Assembly: GCF_044594925.1 (NCBI RefSeq) | Contig: NZ_CP138991.1 | Span: 1,426,001-1,490,000 of the forward strand | Direction: 5' to 3' | DNA: 64,000 nt | Origin: Maribacter sp044594925 | GTDB taxonomy: Bacteria > Bacteroidota > Bacteroidia > Flavobacteriales > Flavobacteriaceae | Shown: positions 62,486-64,000 of the stretch, piece by piece | Layout: each line of letters starts with the position of its first letter | How positions within the stretch are numbered: position 1 is the first letter of the stretch | The notes under the pieces: model-generated | The model's input: the letters and a program-made list of their open reading frames with translations, nothing else | Database searches by the model: none | Told to the model about the DNA's origin: nothing | Translations under genes and position numbers: made by a program

Positions 62486-63389
62486 AAGACACTAAGATTT
62501 GGTTTATAAAAGTAGGAGTTAATTGCATTTAATAGTCGAAATGACCTTTTTTTTCGATGAAATACCATTTTTTCTAAAACAACCTGCTTTTTATCGGATA
62601 AAATCAAACTAATTGTAGTCTAAATTTGACAACAAGGGTGTTACGGAGTAAAATGAAGTATGGATTTTAATTTCTTTTTTTTTAACAATTTTTCACACTT
62701 TATTCGATAAACGGTTATTTTTATTAACATATCAAAGAAGCTCATTATCATTAAGTTAGTGAAAAAGAGTGCTTTTTTAACATCCACCCCAGAACACTAT
62801 CGAGTAACCTTTACAAGATGAAATCTTCTCCCCCGAAGCTTCGGGACTAATTTTGTTCGTCCCTCACAAAATTCACTAGAAGTGACATTGAATGCTGTAG
62901 CGTATTATAGCTACCCTATCGAGCGGAGTCGAGATAAAAGACCCAAATAGCATACACGTAGAACTTGTTGTCTTCACCTATCCAGATGTATTGACTTCGA
63001 CTCCACTCGGTCAACAATAAAATTTAGTTTCATCAAGGAAATGAGGGAAGCTAAAAATCTATGCTATACCCTTATAACAGACTTCTACTCCGCTCAATCT
63101 CCAAATTGACAGTACTAGAAAAAAGTTGATGAACCATAAATGAACTTCGGCGCTACTACGTCAAAGCTTTGACCACACCCTTTGCGACCAAAAACGCTCG
63201 CCCTGAGCATAGTCGAAGGGAACAACCAAAAACCATAAACCAGAAAACAGAAAACAGAAACCAACAACTAGTCATTACTTCCTCCTTACATACTAAAGAA
63301 CCCTTTTATCTGTTATATTAAAAGTTCATCTAATTCCTTACGCTAATTAGTGGCATTTAACGATCTTTGCAGAAAATTTTACACCAACC
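62486..63389. repeat. 900-bp non-coding region rich in degenerate repeat elements
   Basis: No credible gene. Four degraded copies of the CTTCGACTCCGCTCAGG family lie at 62921-62932 (GAGCGGAGTCGA), 62995-63008, 63082-63097 and 63201-63220 (minus orientation in the first and last). A perfect 14-bp palindrome CCCGAAGCTTCGGG sits at 62832-62845. An A-rich stretch with ACAGAAA repeats spans about 63223-63270. It also must carry the promoters of the lyase (minus) and epimerase (plus), which were not assigned. Confidence 0.7.
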
Positions 63390-64000
63390 ATGAATATCAA
63401 AAACTTAGAATTACATCCTGATTATCATATACTTGTCACCGGTGGAGCCGGTTTTATAGGCTCCAATTTATGTGAAGCACTATTGAACAACGGGAACAGG
63501 GTAACTTGCTTTGATAATTTTGCGACAGGACATCAAAAGAATATCGCGCATTTAAGGGCTAATCCTAATTTTAATCTTATTGAAGGCGATATCCGAAATC
63601 TAGCCGATTGCCACAAGGCATGCCATGAAGTAGATTATGTTTTGCATCAAGCAGCCCTAGGATCCGTTCCCAGATCAATTAATGACCCCATCACGAGCAA
63701 TGCGGTAAATGTTTCTGGGTTTTTAAATATGTTAGTAGCGGCAAGGGATGCCAAAATAAAACGTTTTGTCTATGCAGCGAGCTCTTCTACCTATGGCGAT
63801 TCCGAAAGCCTGCCAAAAGTGGAGGATGTTATTGGAAAACCGCTTTCCCCCTACGCCATCACCAAGTATGTAAATGAATTGTATGCTGAAATTTTCAGCA
63901 ATACCTATGGTCTGGAAACCATTGGTCTACGTTATTTTAATGTATTTGGACGCAAGCAAGACCCCAATGGAGCCTACGCCGCCGTAATTCCTAAATTCGT
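63390..64000 (+). CDS. NAD-dependent UDP-sugar epimerase, WbpP/TviC-like (3' end outside window)
   Basis: At least 203 codons; the gene runs past the window end. Extended SDR: VTGGAGFIGSNL near residue 18 for NAD binding, GDIRN, HQAALGSVPRSINDP (family-specific loop), the catalytic Ser in ASSSTYG, and SPYAITK with Tyr and Lys. The QAALGSVPRSI loop and the tail RYFNVFGRKQDPNGAYAAVIP suggest a UDP-GlcNAc/UDP-GlcNAcA 4-epimerase of the WbpP group rather than GalE. It is likely part of the EPS/capsule locus. The specific sugar is inferred. Confidence 0.88.
   Translation, partial: MNIKNLELHPDYHILVTGGAGFIGSNLCEALLNNGNRVTCFDNFATGHQKNIAHLRANPNFNLIEGDIRNLADCHKACHEVDYVLHQAALGSVPRSINDPITSNAVNVSGFLNMLVAARDAKIKRFVYAASSSTYGDSESLPKVEDVIGKPLSPYAITKYVNELYAEIFSNTYGLETIGLRYFNVFGRKQDPNGAYAAVIPKF

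Noticed and set aside
62486..63389. An insertion sequence remnant
   Set aside because: No transposase fragment or paired terminal inverted repeats; only short degenerate repeat motifs.

Overview
The window is chromosomal DNA from a marine-type member of the Bacteroidota, most likely a Flavobacteriaceae species. The evidence is low-GC coding sequence, Por-type (T9SS) C-terminal sorting domains on giant secreted proteins, Bacteroidota-type -7 promoter hexamers (TAnnTTTG), a dispersed menaquinone gene cluster with a DUF2853/CvfB neighbourhood, and lipoproteins with acidic residues after the lipid cysteine. No rRNA, tRNA, CRISPR array, prophage or intact insertion sequence was seen.

Layout. 1-9.2 kb: a minus-strand run of an M24 peptidase, a VWA/plug fusion protein, and at least four tandem paralogs. 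The paralogs combine a carboxypeptidase-regulatory-like domain, a TonB-plug-like domain, TPRs and a DUF2135-like domain, and none has a beta-barrel. They are mosaics with near-identical ends and divergent centres. 9.3-24.9 kb: menaquinone genes menE, menC, menA, menD, menF and a DHNA-CoA-thioesterase-like gene, interleaved with a CPBP protease, an SDR, a TPR histidine kinase with a LytTR regulator, a SPOR-like protein, CvfB and DUF2853. menB is not present. 24.9-36.3 kb: housekeeping genes dnaK, sdaA, purC, phoH, a SAM hydrolase, dnaN and mnmE, with small proteins between them. 36.3-64 kb: the start of an exopolysaccharide/capsule locus (CpsB phosphatase, Wzc, Wza, FlaA1/CapD-type dehydratase, DegT aminotransferase, and a sugar epimerase cut by the window end). 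Two giant secreted genes of 2,052 and 3,470 codons flank the first five of these. A PL1-type lyase lipoprotein lies between the second giant gene and the epimerase.

Most notable: both giant proteins begin with a galactose-oxidase-like (AA5 copper radical oxidase) module. By eye it keeps every active-site residue of the fungal enzyme: the Cys and Tyr that form the cofactor, the stacking Trp, and the Tyr-His and His copper ligands. The module is followed by LamG, DUF1349-like, PKD and Ig-like repeats and a T9SS sorting domain. Their position around an EPS biosynthesis operon suggests an extracellular oxidase acting on the cell's own polysaccharide or on algal galactans. That is an inference. 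The larger gene carries ten almost identical 270-bp PKD repeats with a 1,080-bp higher-order duplication, and the smaller gene has a 1.14-kb internal direct repeat.
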